Shown here: one piece after another, positions 17,868 to 25,201 of the stretch
Layout of the letters: the number at the start of each line of letters is the position of its first letter
Position numbering within the stretch: the stretch's first letter is position 1
From: Azoarcus sp.
GTDB lineage: Bacteria; Pseudomonadota; Gammaproteobacteria; Burkholderiales; Rhodocyclaceae
Length of the DNA stretch: 47,371 nt
Direction of reading: 5' to 3'
Assembly: GCA_031277415.1 (NCBI GenBank)
Contig: JAITMK010000102.1
Location: 1 to 47,371 of the forward strand
Notes under the pieces: model-generated
Seen by the model: the letters and a program-made list of their open reading frames with translations, nothing else
The model's database searches: none
What the model was told of the DNA's origin: nothing
Position numbers and translations under genes: made by a program

Positions 17868-18194
17868 TTACTCTTGTTTCGCGAGCGCAGCAAGCGCTTC
17901 GGATTCCATTATCCGCAGCGCAGAAAGAAGGCTCATGTGCTCACCGCGAGGAATCGCGCGCATCCGCATCACCGCTTCCACCTGCGTCCAGTCCAGTCCG
18001 ATTCTCATCGTCACCATCCCGCTGATCCATCGCCACTGATTCCATACATCGGCCCACACCTGCAACGCCAGCCCGTTGTGGGCATATACCTCTACCGGCG
18101 TCGGCGCATCCGGCGTAATGCCGAACGCCCGCAAGTCATCGTTCAGTTCCCCGTCGCTTCCTGCGCCAACCCAGGCGCGGGCGACGGCGCGGAG
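17868..18194 (-). CDS. T-part of the GT tail chaperone fusion, read by -1 frameshift
   Basis: This frame follows the slippery site at 18194-18200. It adds 108 residues (LRAVARAWVGAGSDGELNDD through a C-terminal LSALRIMESEALAALAKQE) to the first 129 residues of the G-like protein, for a total of about 237. An ATG exists upstream in this frame at 18257 but lies inside G with no good ribosome-binding site. The sequence has the tryptophan-rich VWADVWNQWRWISG of DUF1799-type tail chaperones. In lambda the GT fusion binds tape measure and recruits tail tube protein before being lost from the virion. Confidence 0.85.
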   Translation of the reverse strand, partial: LRAVARAWVGAGSDGELNDDLRAFGITPDAPTPVEVYAHNGLALQVWADVWNQWRWISGMVTMRIGLDWTQVEAVMRMRAIPRGEHMSLLSALRIMESEALAALAKQE

Positions 18195-18580
18195 TTTTTT
18201 TCGGTGGCCCCACCTTGAGGATCGATGCCCAGACGCACCTCGGAGACGGCTCGCCACAACCCGACCGATAACGGGATGCCATACGGCCCCTTGATGATCT
18301 CTTGCAGGCGATGGATCGGCACGCCTTTCCCATGCTCATCGGTGACCCCATACCAGTCGAGCACAAACTTTGGCAGAAAAGCCGCGTTTTCTGCGAGCAC
18401 TTCATCCGGCGTGCGCTCGCCCTCCTGCGGTTTTGGTAATAAGGACTCGTATTCCTGCTCGGAATAAACGCGAATCTGCGCCTCAAAACGTGATTCGACT
18501 ATGCCTCCATCGGCGGGTATCTTGATCGTCACCGGCCAGCGCACGGCGGGGTTGGAAACAATCACAAATTTTGGTGTCAT
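18143..18580 (-). CDS. lambda gpG-like tail assembly chaperone
   Basis: The 145-residue product starts MTPKFVIVSNPAVRWPVTIK and contains FEAQIRVYSEQEYESLLPKP. The ATG at 18580 follows AAGGAAC; a GTG directly before it is an alternative. It lies between tail tube and tape measure, the G/T position in lambda, and its 3' end overlaps the T frame. Unshifted translation ends with the Pro/Ala-rich SAPSPAPGLAQEATGN. The ratio of G to GT is known to matter for tail assembly in lambda. Confidence 0.82.
   Translation of the reverse strand: MTPKFVIVSNPAVRWPVTIKIPADGGIVESRFEAQIRVYSEQEYESLLPKPQEGERTPDEVLAENAAFLPKFVLDWYGVTDEHGKGVPIHRLQEIIKGPYGIPLSVGLWRAVSEVRLGIDPQGGATEKNSAPSPAPGLAQEATGN
18151..18200 (-). 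promoter_or_regulatory. programmed -1 frameshift signal (A AAA AAC plus stem-loop)
   Basis: On the minus strand the G frame reads GAA AAA AAC, so the heptamer A-AAA-AAC (18200-18194) is in the phase required for tandem slippage. Six bases later CCGTCGC (18187-18181) pairs with GCGACGG (18157-18151). Inside it GCGCC (18178-18174) pairs with GGCGC (18167-18163). Slippage enters the open T frame at once. All three elements of a classic -1 site are present. Confidence 0.85.
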
Positions 18581-18589
18581 CACTGTTCC

Positions 18590-19534
18590 TTACTTGTAAG
18601 TGATTGCCAGTTCGTCGTTGCCATCGACCGGGGCCAGTTCCAGGTTGAGTTGATAGGCAACCTGTTCCTCAATCTGTGCGTAGAACGGTTGCAGGATGCG
18701 CACCTTGGCATCGATCTGCACCTTGTAGCCATCGCGGTTGTCTTGAGTGGTTTGTAACTCGAACGTCTCTCCGGCATCGGCCATATCGAACGGGTTGAAT
18801 ACCGCCAAGCCGGGGGCCAGCACGGTAATCGAGCCGGTCGGTGTGCGGTTGGCGATACCCATCTCACGCTGCGGGCCGGGCAGGTCGAGCCGACTCACCT
18901 GGTTGGAGAGATCGACCGAAAACTCCTGATAGGCCAACGGCACGCCATCGATGGTGACTCCGGACGTTGTAGCCGAGCCGACCGGCTGTTCGACCTGCCA
19001 GCCATCCTTGCTGACAGACGGTACCGCATCGGCGGTTGGACCTTCATATACGGCTTGCAATTGGAACTGGTAGAGCGGGATTTGCTGCGCGGTCAGATTG
19101 AGCGTCATCGTGCCCCGCACACCGATCATCTTGTGCAGTGTGCCGTCGATGTTGATATAAATCGTGACAGACTGAAGCTCACTGGAGACCAGGTTATAAA
19201 CCACTTCGGTTGTGTTGTTCGTCTCCGCAAATCCGCAGGCCAGCAGCAGCGGCGCGACTTTCGGTGCTTCGCCCGGCGTGCCGGGGCCGACGATGGCCAC
19301 CTGAAACGAGAGGCTCGCGTACTTTCCAGTCGGCAGCGTTCCGCCGTTTCCAAAATACGGCATTTCGATGTTGCGCTCGACCGTCTCCGCCTCGTAAGGC
19401 GTGAATTCGACGTTCCTTGCCTCGATCCAGTTCAGCGCGCCGGTCGGCACGGCATCCTCGCCGGTCGTGGTTTCCACTTTCGCCAGGATGGCCTTGACCT
19501 TCCATGAGCGAGGGTTCAGTAAAACGTTAGCCAT
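18590..19534 (-). CDS. major tail tube protein
   Basis: The 314-residue, beta-rich protein (start MANVLLNPRSWKVKAILAKV) precedes the G/GT pair, the position of the tail tube gene in siphophages. It has balanced composition and no signal or membrane segment. The region APVDGNDELAITYK closes the protein. The family name is inferred from position and general tube-protein character, since no short invariant motif exists. The ATG overlaps the preceding small gene by 8 bases. Confidence 0.75.
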   Translation of the reverse strand: MANVLLNPRSWKVKAILAKVETTTGEDAVPTGALNWIEARNVEFTPYEAETVERNIEMPYFGNGGTLPTGKYASLSFQVAIVGPGTPGEAPKVAPLLLACGFAETNNTTEVVYNLVSSELQSVTIYINIDGTLHKMIGVRGTMTLNLTAQQIPLYQFQLQAVYEGPTADAVPSVSKDGWQVEQPVGSATTSGVTIDGVPLAYQEFSVDLSNQVSRLDLPGPQREMGIANRTPTGSITVLAPGLAVFNPFDMADAGETFELQTTQDNRDGYKVQIDAKVRILQPFYAQIEEQVAYQLNLELAPVDGNDELAITYK

Positions 19535-19718
19535 TGCTTGATTCCTCGGTTATTGGGCGGCGCACACCGTCGCTGCCTACGAAAAAACGCCCGCCCCGTC
19601 CCCATGTCGAACTATCAACATGAGCAAAGGGGCCAGTCCGTTCAGGGCGGGCAACTGGCTTCTCCTCTCGCGGTTGTTCGGTAAATTCAGGAGGTTTTTT
19701 ACGTGATCGTGTTTTCAT
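19527..19718 (-). CDS. small basic phage protein between tail terminator and tail tube, 63 aa
   Basis: The start at 19718 overlaps the preceding stop in ATGA. The product (MKTRSRKKPPEFTEQPREEK ...) is highly charged and ends with GRFFVGSDGVRRPITEESSN. It occupies the position of Mu gp38/DUF2635-type genes, but the resemblance is too weak to assert. Unknown function; probably real because of the tight coupling on both sides. Confidence 0.6.
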   Translation of the reverse strand: MKTRSRKKPPEFTEQPREEKPVARPERTGPFAHVDSSTWGRGGRFFVGSDGVRRPITEESSNG

Positions 19719-20173
19719 GTCGGCGTCTTCACAAGGTGAGTAGTGGCGTATTCGTCTTGCCACCAGAGGCATCCGTTGTCATCGATGCGCGCTAGTTGCC
19801 CGGCAGCCCAGGCCATCACGTCCGAGCAGCCTTCCGGTATCCAGCCAGTGTCATCGGGGATCAGCGCTTCTTCGATGATCGACCTGGCCAGCGCCAGCCC
19901 CGTCAGCGCTGCCGCGCCAGTACCGTCGCTTACATTGATCGCCGCGATGACGATGGCGACTCGCAATTCTTTCTTCTGCCGGAAACCGCCAGCCCAAAGT
20001 GGCGATCCGGCAGACTCTGAGAGCGGTACAACCCACACAGCGGGAACCGTCTTTATGATGCGCTGCGCTGCGGCAAGCTCTGCCGCGCCCCCGATCTGAC
20101 GGAAATGCCCACGGGCCGCTGTATCGGCGGCGATCCGCGCGCGAACGAGGCGAGTCAGATCGATCGTGCTCAT
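19715..20173 (-). CDS. tail completion/terminator protein (Mu gp37-like)
   Basis: The start at 20173 (ATGA with the preceding stop) gives 152 residues: MSTIDLTRLVRARIAADTAA, then VPAVWVVPLSESAGSP, RVAIVIAAINVSD and GLALARSIIEEALIPDD. This layout resembles gp37/DUF1834-type proteins that cap the head-tail joint or tail tube. It follows the DUF1320-like gene, as gp37 follows gp36 in Mu. Assignment is from position and general pattern. Confidence 0.65.
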   Translation of the reverse strand: MSTIDLTRLVRARIAADTAARGHFRQIGGAAELAAAQRIIKTVPAVWVVPLSESAGSPLWAGGFRQKKELRVAIVIAAINVSDGTGAAALTGLALARSIIEEALIPDDTGWIPEGCSDVMAWAAGQLARIDDNGCLWWQDEYATTHLVKTPT

Positions 20174-20646
20174 GGATATCCCGCCAGATCGCGGTCTGTA
20201 ATCACGCGCTGCGAGAAGGCCCAATCTGTCGGCCCGCTGTTGTCTGGGCTGAGTTCTCCTGCAGGGCTGTCTCCGAGCGGGCAGCCGATACTGACTTCAC
20301 CGGCGGCGATGGCTTGCAACAGCTTGATAACGGCCTTCTGCCGAATGAAAGCGTCGTGTTCTTCGGTGATGTTTGTGTGAAGGTTGTAGCGCGCCAGGTC
20401 GCAGACCATGCGGGTGATCACGGGCGGCGCGATCTTTTCGTCGCCACCGTCCGGGTCTGCGCAGCCGATGGTGGCGATGTGATACCGCTGTGACAAGTAG
20501 CTGTTGACTAGTGCGGTAGCGTCGGAGATGGCTGTGTTGATCTTTTCTGCATCCGGCTCTGCAGGCGGTACGGCGATGTCTGTGAGCTGCGCCAGTTCTG
20601 TAATGCTGAAGCGGGTGATCATGTCTTGGAGGGTGGCGTAGATCAT
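20170..20646 (-). CDS. head-tail connector protein, DUF1320 / Mu gp36-like
   Basis: The start at 20646 follows GAGG by 8 bases and gives 158 residues. MIYATLQDMITRFSITELAQ, then INTAISDATALVNSYLSQRY and PPVITRMVCDLARYNLH, are hallmarks of the DUF1320 family, related to adaptor proteins of the head-tail joint. Longer upstream starts overlap the lectin-like gene and lack a ribosome-binding site. Confidence 0.87.
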   Translation of the reverse strand: MIYATLQDMITRFSITELAQLTDIAVPPAEPDAEKINTAISDATALVNSYLSQRYHIATIGCADPDGGDEKIAPPVITRMVCDLARYNLHTNITEEHDAFIRQKAVIKLLQAIAAGEVSIGCPLGDSPAGELSPDNSGPTDWAFSQRVITDRDLAGYP

Positions 20647-20647
20647 A

Positions 20648-21379
20648 TTAATACCTCTCCGGGACAGAGTAGTTGGCAATGTATCTCGCCGCTCTGGTAA
20701 CGCGCAGTCGTCTAAAGTTGAAAGGAGTGTTCTGTAATGCTGAACCTTGAGGGGTAGCACCTATAAATGACCCGCCATTTGAGCCGAAATCAAAAATTGT
20801 TGTATTTCCTGAAACTGAACCCCCATATTGAACACCATCTAAAAAAGCATATAAATTACCACCTCTGCGCATGAACGCATACTCGTGCATCCCTTGCAAT
20901 ATTTGTGAATTGTGAAACCCGCCAGCGTTTGTTCTAAGTATAACAGCCGATCCAGATGCAGCGATCCATCCAACATTATTCGCCCAGTTTTTACCTGCAA
21001 ATACAACGGAAAAGCCAACTATATTCTCAGCAAACTCCGATGCAAACTCTATTGTGAAATCTTGATTTGATTGAATATATAAATGTCCTTTATCGTTCAC
21101 CTCGAAATGCTTACCGAGCGTAATCCCTGAAGCGACACCGCTTACAAAATCTGCGCCACCAACAGGCGTAATTGTGTGCTCGTATCTCGATTGATCAACG
21201 GCACTTCCCTCGATTAGCAATACTGTCTCATCCCAGTAAGGATCAAATACAACTTCCCGGACGTGCGTGCCGTCGTTGTGCAACAACCGTTTGGCGGTTC
21301 GCAGTGTGCCGACATCGTTGTATATAAGCCTTCGCGCTGTGCGCGGCGTGTCGGTATCGTTGTATATGAACCGTGACAT
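20648..21379 (-). CDS. lectin/LamG-like phage surface protein with N-terminal repeats
   Basis: The 243-residue product starts with three degenerate repeats (MSRFIYNDTDTPRTARR, LIYNDVGTLRTAKR, LLHNDGTHVREV) of about 14 residues, then a beta-rich domain with YIQSNQDFTIEFASEF, AFMRRGGNLYAFLDGVQYGG and FIGATPQGSALQNTPFNFRR. The latter pattern fits concanavalin A/LamG-like folds, where a label such as FLDG marks an edge strand. It starts one base after the stop of the collagen-like gene. Its place inside the head module suggests it decorates the capsid or neck; binding target unknown. Confidence 0.65.
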   Translation of the reverse strand: MSRFIYNDTDTPRTARRLIYNDVGTLRTAKRLLHNDGTHVREVVFDPYWDETVLLIEGSAVDQSRYEHTITPVGGADFVSGVASGITLGKHFEVNDKGHLYIQSNQDFTIEFASEFAENIVGFSVVFAGKNWANNVGWIAASGSAVILRTNAGGFHNSQILQGMHEYAFMRRGGNLYAFLDGVQYGGSVSGNTTIFDFGSNGGSFIGATPQGSALQNTPFNFRRLRVTRAARYIANYSVPERY

Positions 21380-21380
21380 G

Positions 21381-21815
21381 TCAGTATCCGATAACGAACG
21401 TGCCGGGCGCTGACGTAGCCGCAGCGGAATCCGCCTGCGCATCTGGTACGGCGATTACGGCGGGTCCGTCACTGCCGTCCTGGCCATCCTCACCGTCTTG
21501 TCCGGCTGGCCCTTGTGCCTTGACGCCCGTGTCGGTCGTGCCGATAAACCAGTTGCCGCCAGCATCGATGTGCGGAGATGTGCCGTCCGCACCGTCACTG
21601 CCGTCTTGCCCGTCTTCACCGTTTTGTCCGGCTGGCCCTTGTGCCTTGACGCCCGTGTCAGTCGTGCCGATCCACCAGTTGCCGTTATCGCCGATGTGGG
21701 GCGATTGCCCTCCTGTTCCGCCCGTGCCATCTCCTGGCGGGCCTTGCGGGCCGACGCGGGCAAAGCTGATTTCCAGCTTACAGCCATTCAATAGCAGGGT
21801 TTCCAGATCACTCAT
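21381..21815 (-). CDS. collagen-like repeat protein
   Basis: The 144-residue product has G-X-Y tracts (GPQGPPGDG, KAQGPAGQNGEDGQDGSDGA) joined by a non-collagen unit NW-(W/F)-IGTTDTGV. Two 42-residue copies occur at residues 38-79 and 80-121. The N-terminal MSDLETLLLNGCKLEISFAR may be a docking segment. Collagen-like stalks trimerise in phage fibres. It overlaps the preceding small gene by 8 bases and is coupled to the lectin-like gene, so the pair probably forms stalk and tip of one appendage. Confidence 0.8.
   Translation of the reverse strand: MSDLETLLLNGCKLEISFARVGPQGPPGDGTGGTGGQSPHIGDNGNWWIGTTDTGVKAQGPAGQNGEDGQDGSDGADGTSPHIDAGGNWFIGTTDTGVKAQGPAGQDGEDGQDGSDGPAVIAVPDAQADSAAATSAPGTFVIGY
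21453..21704. repeat. two tandem 126-bp repeats inside the collagen-like gene
   Basis: Units at 21579-21704 and 21453-21578 encode two 42-residue copies; the DNA of the IGTTDTGVKAQGPAGQ part is nearly identical in both (TCCGGCTGGC occurs at 21501 and 21627, 126 bp apart). The second copy diverges at its end. Unit number could change by recombination. Confidence 0.8.
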
Positions 21816-22122
21816 TGATGCTTCTCTCCAGGATCAGCAGGGCGCTGGATGTGGCGAATACCGTACCGTTTGGTGATTTCAGCCTGACCTCCAGCCAGGC
21901 TTCTCCTGCTCGCCACGCTGCCTGACTTTCAGGCGCTGCGAATACCGTCACGGTCGTCTTTCCGTCGATGACAGTGCCTGTGCAGGTAATCGCGGCTCGA
22001 AATCCATTCCCAAGAATCGCTGCATCAAACGTCCACCCACTCAAATCGGCATCGGCCCCACCAAAAGTGACGGGGCCGGAGAAAGCGAACGTCGCACCAA
22101 TCTTGTGAACGGGCGTAGGCAT
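21808..22122 (-). CDS. small beta-rich phage protein, 104 aa, possible adaptor of surface appendage
   Basis: The product (start MPTPVHKIGATFAFSGPVTF) alternates hydrophobic and small residues (AAITCTGTVIDGKTTVTVFA, AWLEVRLKSPNGTVFATSSA) as in Ig-like or BppU-N-terminal-like folds. I do not recognise a named family. It lies 4 bp after the decoration protein gene and overlaps the collagen-like gene, so it may anchor the collagen/lectin appendage to the head. Confidence 0.6.
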   Translation of the reverse strand: MPTPVHKIGATFAFSGPVTFGGADADLSGWTFDAAILGNGFRAAITCTGTVIDGKTTVTVFAAPESQAAWRAGEAWLEVRLKSPNGTVFATSSALLILERSINE

Positions 22123-22126
22123 GACA

Positions 22127-22483
22127 TTACGAATGCAGGTGCTGCAACAGCCGCGCCTCGATTACATCGCCCGCCGCCCCCGCTTCCATCGCGATGGCAC
22201 AGCGATCATCCGCCGCGCCGATGGCCGCCAAGCCGTTCGTTCCCGGCTTGAGGTAGGCCCCTATGGTGACGGTGGCCCCCAGTTCCACCAGGTAGCTATA
22301 CCCGGTCACAACCGAGACCGCCTCATCCTGGCGGGCTTCGCTTTCCGTCACACCCACCACGTCGGTCAAACCGCCCGTTGATGTCGCGGGCGCGTAGTTC
22401 CCGTTGAGTGCCACAAATCGGTTCGGCAGCAGATCGGCTGCCGCGATAACGGTGGTGGCGTGTGTTTTTTCGTACTGGGACAT
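22127..22483 (-). CDS. head decoration protein, DUF2190-like
   Basis: The 118-residue product (MSQYEKTHATTVIAAADLLP, NRFVALNGNYAPATSTGGLT, DVVGVTESEARQDEAVSVVT) has the DUF2190 layout of small all-beta capsid decoration proteins. It lies just after the capsid and an acidic small gene. Such trimers stabilise the expanded head. Confidence 0.8.
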   Translation of the reverse strand: MSQYEKTHATTVIAAADLLPNRFVALNGNYAPATSTGGLTDVVGVTESEARQDEAVSVVTGYSYLVELGATVTIGAYLKPGTNGLAAIGAADDRCAIAMEAGAAGDVIEARLLQHLHS

Positions 22484-22486
22484 GGC

Positions 22487-22729
22487 TTATTTCCTCTTCG
22501 CCCGACTTGCGGGCTGTTTGATGGGTTCAGGGGCATCCGGGTGTGCCTGTTCCGGTGCGGCTTCCTGTTCAGTCTCGGCTTTCGCCGCCTGGGCCGGTTC
22601 GGCCTCGCGCACGGCGCGCACGGCCAGCAACTCGGTGATTTCCCTTTCCGGCAGCGGCGGAAGCGTTTCTCCCGGCGCGACGGTCTTGCCCTTGCCGAGA
22701 CGGACAGTGACGAGTGCGATGTATGACAT
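22487..22729 (-). CDS. small Ala/Glu/Pro-rich phage protein, 80 aa
   Basis: The start at 22729 follows GGGGGTGAG closely. The N-terminal half (MSYIALVTVRLGKGKTVAPG, ETLPPLPEREITELLAVRAV) looks folded and resembles short phage head-operon proteins; the C-terminal half is a low-complexity Ala/Glu/Pro tail ending KQPASRAKRK. Function unknown. It sits between capsid and decoration genes. Confidence 0.65.
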   Translation of the reverse strand: MSYIALVTVRLGKGKTVAPGETLPPLPEREITELLAVRAVREAEPAQAAKAETEQEAAPEQAHPDAPEPIKQPASRAKRK

Positions 22730-22739
22730 CTCACCCCCC

Positions 22740-23702
22740 TTACGCGGGTGTCTGAAATAGGAACCCTGCTTCCGGATACGCGGTGTTGCACTCGCGCTCG
22801 AATGTAGCCCCGTACACCCACGACTTGTGGGCTTCGTCGTAGTAAGGCTGCTCGGCAAACGGGTGGCCTTCCAGGACGTTGGTGAAGCCGAATGCGGGCT
22901 GCGCCAGATTGATGTTGCCGCCCGCGCCACCGATCGATGGCACAAAACCGAGCCAGGCGTTGTTGCCCCAAACGTCGCGGGTTGTCTCGTCGTCGATCCA
23001 GATGGCCTCTCCGATGACGATGTTCGGCACGTTGAAGATGGTTTTGAGCTGTTCGACCGTGGCGGGGCCGAGTTGGGTCTGCGGCAGGTACGAACGCACT
23101 TCCGGGTTCGTGACGATCACCGCTGCCACCTGTGCCGAGAGCATGAGCGTGTTGGGTCGCACCCCGCTGGCACCGCGAATGACCTCTGCCGCATTTCGGA
23201 TGTCAGAGACCGGCGTGCCGGCATCGTTGCTCCACTTCGCTGTGCCGGTCAGCGCCAGCACGTTGCCTGTCGGGTAGGTGGCAGAACTGGTGGCTAGCGT
23301 CGCCGCTTCCAGTTCATAGGAGAGCGCCAGCACACTGTTGGCCGTGGTCATGGCGATTTGCGAGATGTCCAGATTGGCCGACACATTCATGCGCCGACCG
23401 GCTTCCGATTCCTGGATGAGTTCGCGCGGCAGCGGCACCTCAACTGAGTATTGATTGACGGTGTAGGTCACCCCGTCGTACTGGACGTTTATCCGCTTGG
23501 TGGCGGAGCCAGGCGCGCGTCGCAGGTTGTATTGCTTCAGATGGGCTTTGCCGATCCGGGGCAGCGTCATGCCGCGCAGTGCCTGCGGCAGACGTGGGAA
23601 GAGGGCTTCGGCGATGAAGCCGCTTTGCGCCACGCCCAACAGCAGCGAGGTCAGCACCGGGTTTTGGCGTAGGCGGATTTGTTCCGGAGTCATGACGGGC
23701 AT
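22740..23702 (-). CDS. major capsid protein (Mu-like siphophage type)
   Basis: The 320-residue protein (MPVMTPEQIRLRQNPVLTSL) lies directly after the protease/scaffold gene and before decoration proteins, the capsid position. Segments such as VNQYSVEVPLPRELIQESEA, SDIRNAAEVIRGASGVRPNT and LMLSAQVAAVIVTNPEVRSY fit HK97-fold capsid proteins (E-loop and P-domain helix). The gene is intact. Assignment rests on position and overall pattern. Confidence 0.88.
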   Translation of the reverse strand: MPVMTPEQIRLRQNPVLTSLLLGVAQSGFIAEALFPRLPQALRGMTLPRIGKAHLKQYNLRRAPGSATKRINVQYDGVTYTVNQYSVEVPLPRELIQESEAGRRMNVSANLDISQIAMTTANSVLALSYELEAATLATSSATYPTGNVLALTGTAKWSNDAGTPVSDIRNAAEVIRGASGVRPNTLMLSAQVAAVIVTNPEVRSYLPQTQLGPATVEQLKTIFNVPNIVIGEAIWIDDETTRDVWGNNAWLGFVPSIGGAGGNINLAQPAFGFTNVLEGHPFAEQPYYDEAHKSWVYGATFERECNTAYPEAGFLFQTPA

Positions 23703-23705
23703 GGC

Positions 23706-24197
23706 TTATTCCCCCATTTTGATGATTTGATGCGCTGCCTCGGCAAACGAGATGCCTTTCTCAGCAGCGAGGCGGCGGGCCGCAGCATCCAGTTCCGCGT
23801 CCGTTTTCGGTTTGCCGGTCTGCACGGCAACCGAGCCGGGCGCATGCTCGCCGAACTGCACACCGGGCGGTCGCGCCGTGATCAGCGACTTGACGAACTC
23901 GACCGGGGATACGGTCTTTTTCGCGTCGCCTTCGGCAAACTCCACAGCCGCTGCATCGGCCAGCACATCGAGCACCGCGATGGTTGAAGCGCGCTCCTTC
24001 GGCATCAGCCGTCCGGCATTGACTTCGGCCTCGGCAAACGTCACATGGGCCGCGTGTTGATCTGCACGCCGCGCTTCGGCAAAGGCGGCGACCTGCCGTT
24101 GAGACTCATCCGCGCGAGCATTGGCCGCAGCCAACGCCTCATCTCTCTGCGCAATCTGAGTGCGTAGCCTTTCCAGTTCCTGCTCTTGTTCAGTCAC
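23706..24197 (-). CDS. putative nested scaffold protein from an internal GTG start
   Basis: In the protease gene a GTG at 24197 is preceded by GAGG eight bases upstream (in TGAGGATTTAAAC), exactly where the coiled-coil scaffold part begins (VTEQEQELERLRTQIAQRDE). The 163-residue in-frame product would correspond to Mu gpZ, which is made from an internal start of gene I. Inferred; no protein data. Confidence 0.5.
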   Translation of the reverse strand: MTEQEQELERLRTQIAQRDEALAAANARADESQRQVAAFAEARRADQHAAHVTFAEAEVNAGRLMPKERASTIAVLDVLADAAAVEFAEGDAKKTVSPVEFVKSLITARPPGVQFGEHAPGSVAVQTGKPKTDAELDAAARRLAAEKGISFAEAAHQIIKMGE

Positions 24198-24671
24198 GTT
24201 TAAATCCTCAGTGGATAAGAAGAAGTTGATGGACTCTCCAACGTCCGAAAATTGAATAGGTTTCAACCCAGATATAGCGGGCGGCGTTGCGCCCAAAAAT
24301 CCGACATGCCGCAGATACCACTGCCCAGGCGTTGGGTTGGAGGGATGGTCTGGCGCATAAAACGCCGCGCTGCGCTTCGGAAAGCGCCGGGTCTTGACCA
24401 TCTCCGCAAACTGCGGCTCCACATCCCGCGCATCGATGACGAGCCGTGCACCATCAGAGGCCGACTCGGCGCGAACACTGTCAACCCATCCATAAGCCGG
24501 GCTATCAAGCTCAGGGTGGCCGACGACAATAGGCGCTTCATGTTTCGCAGCGGAATAACCGGCTGCGATTGCGTGGATATCAGCATCCGTGAAATCTCGC
24601 GCTGTACCTGCATTGTCTGTATGACGCCCGGCGCGGAAAATTTCGATGCCGTTTGGAAACTGTGTGCTCAT
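23706..24671 (-). CDS. prohead protease with C-terminal scaffold region (Mu gpI-like)
   Basis: From ATG 24671 the product has 321 residues (MSTQFPNGIEIFRAGRHTDN ...); an ATG at 24695 is an alternative and neither has a strong ribosome-binding site. The N-terminal half (IVVGHPELDSPAYGWVDSVR, FPKRSAAFYAPDHPSNPTPG) matches Mu gpI-type proteases that process the scaffold. A coiled-coil, Ala/Glu-rich second half (from about residue 160) is scaffold-like. Mor is the preceding gene and the capsid the next. Confidence 0.87.
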   Translation of the reverse strand: MSTQFPNGIEIFRAGRHTDNAGTARDFTDADIHAIAAGYSAAKHEAPIVVGHPELDSPAYGWVDSVRAESASDGARLVIDARDVEPQFAEMVKTRRFPKRSAAFYAPDHPSNPTPGQWYLRHVGFLGATPPAISGLKPIQFSDVGESINFFLSTEDLNVTEQEQELERLRTQIAQRDEALAAANARADESQRQVAAFAEARRADQHAAHVTFAEAEVNAGRLMPKERASTIAVLDVLADAAAVEFAEGDAKKTVSPVEFVKSLITARPPGVQFGEHAPGSVAVQTGKPKTDAELDAAARRLAAEKGISFAEAAHQIIKMGE

Positions 24672-24731
24672 GCCGTATATGATTGCGCCCGGCATGCGGC
24701 GCGGTCAGGGTGACAGGTGTCGCCACCGTGC

Positions 24732-25196
24732 CTAAAAAGGCATTTCGACCTGGCGCGATTCGCGTGGCTTATTATCGTGTCGTGACAGAACACGCTCCAC
24801 GCTGCGCCCCGCTATCTGATAGCGTATCCCAAGCTCAAATACAGCTTCGTTGTGTGAGTATCCGTCATACGTAAGCTGGTCGTAGGCAGCGCGGATATCG
24901 TCCTGGATATGTGCCCACTGCACGAATCCGCAGGATGGCACGTATAAATCTGTGCCTCTCCAATGCCGGACAATAGCCGCTGCGTGAATCTCGCCAACAA
25001 TCTCAACCAGCCGCGCCCAGTTGATCCGGCCTGCCGCCGTACCGCCGCCAATGCGTGCGGGCACTGGAAAGGTTTGACCAGGCCACGCCGTGATCAGCGC
25101 CGCCGCTGCATCCAGTCCGGCCACGCGAATCAATTCCTTCGCGGTGGCCGGAAAACATGTAAGCACTTGCAGGCGACGCAAATCGGCGGGCGTCAT
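24732..25196 (-). CDS. Mor-type middle/late transcription activator
   Basis: The 154-residue protein has a C-terminal helix-turn-helix of the Mor/C family: IRAAYDQLTYDGYSHNEAVF, ELGIRYQIAGRSVERVLSR. The N-terminal part (LIRVAGLDAAAALITAWPGQ, then IVRHWRGTDLYVPSCG) corresponds to the Mor dimerisation region ending in the typical YVP. In Mu, Mor activates the middle promoter and C the late ones; here only one such gene is visible. It lies between gemA and the head operon, all leftward. Confidence 0.8.
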   Translation of the reverse strand: MTPADLRRLQVLTCFPATAKELIRVAGLDAAAALITAWPGQTFPVPARIGGGTAAGRINWARLVEIVGEIHAAAIVRHWRGTDLYVPSCGFVQWAHIQDDIRAAYDQLTYDGYSHNEAVFELGIRYQIAGRSVERVLSRHDNKPRESRQVEMPF

Positions 25197-25201
25197 GGCA
25201 A

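Noticed and set aside
18200-18257. Independent start at 18257 for the T-like tail chaperone
   Set aside because: It lacks a ribosome-binding site, its first residues (MASRLRGASGHRSSRWGH) are not chaperone-like, and a full -1 frameshift signal explains expression.
24671-24732. Late promoter between the Mor-like and protease genes
   Set aside because: A partial palindrome (GGTG...CACC near 24710) exists, but no -10 element or clear operator could be supported.
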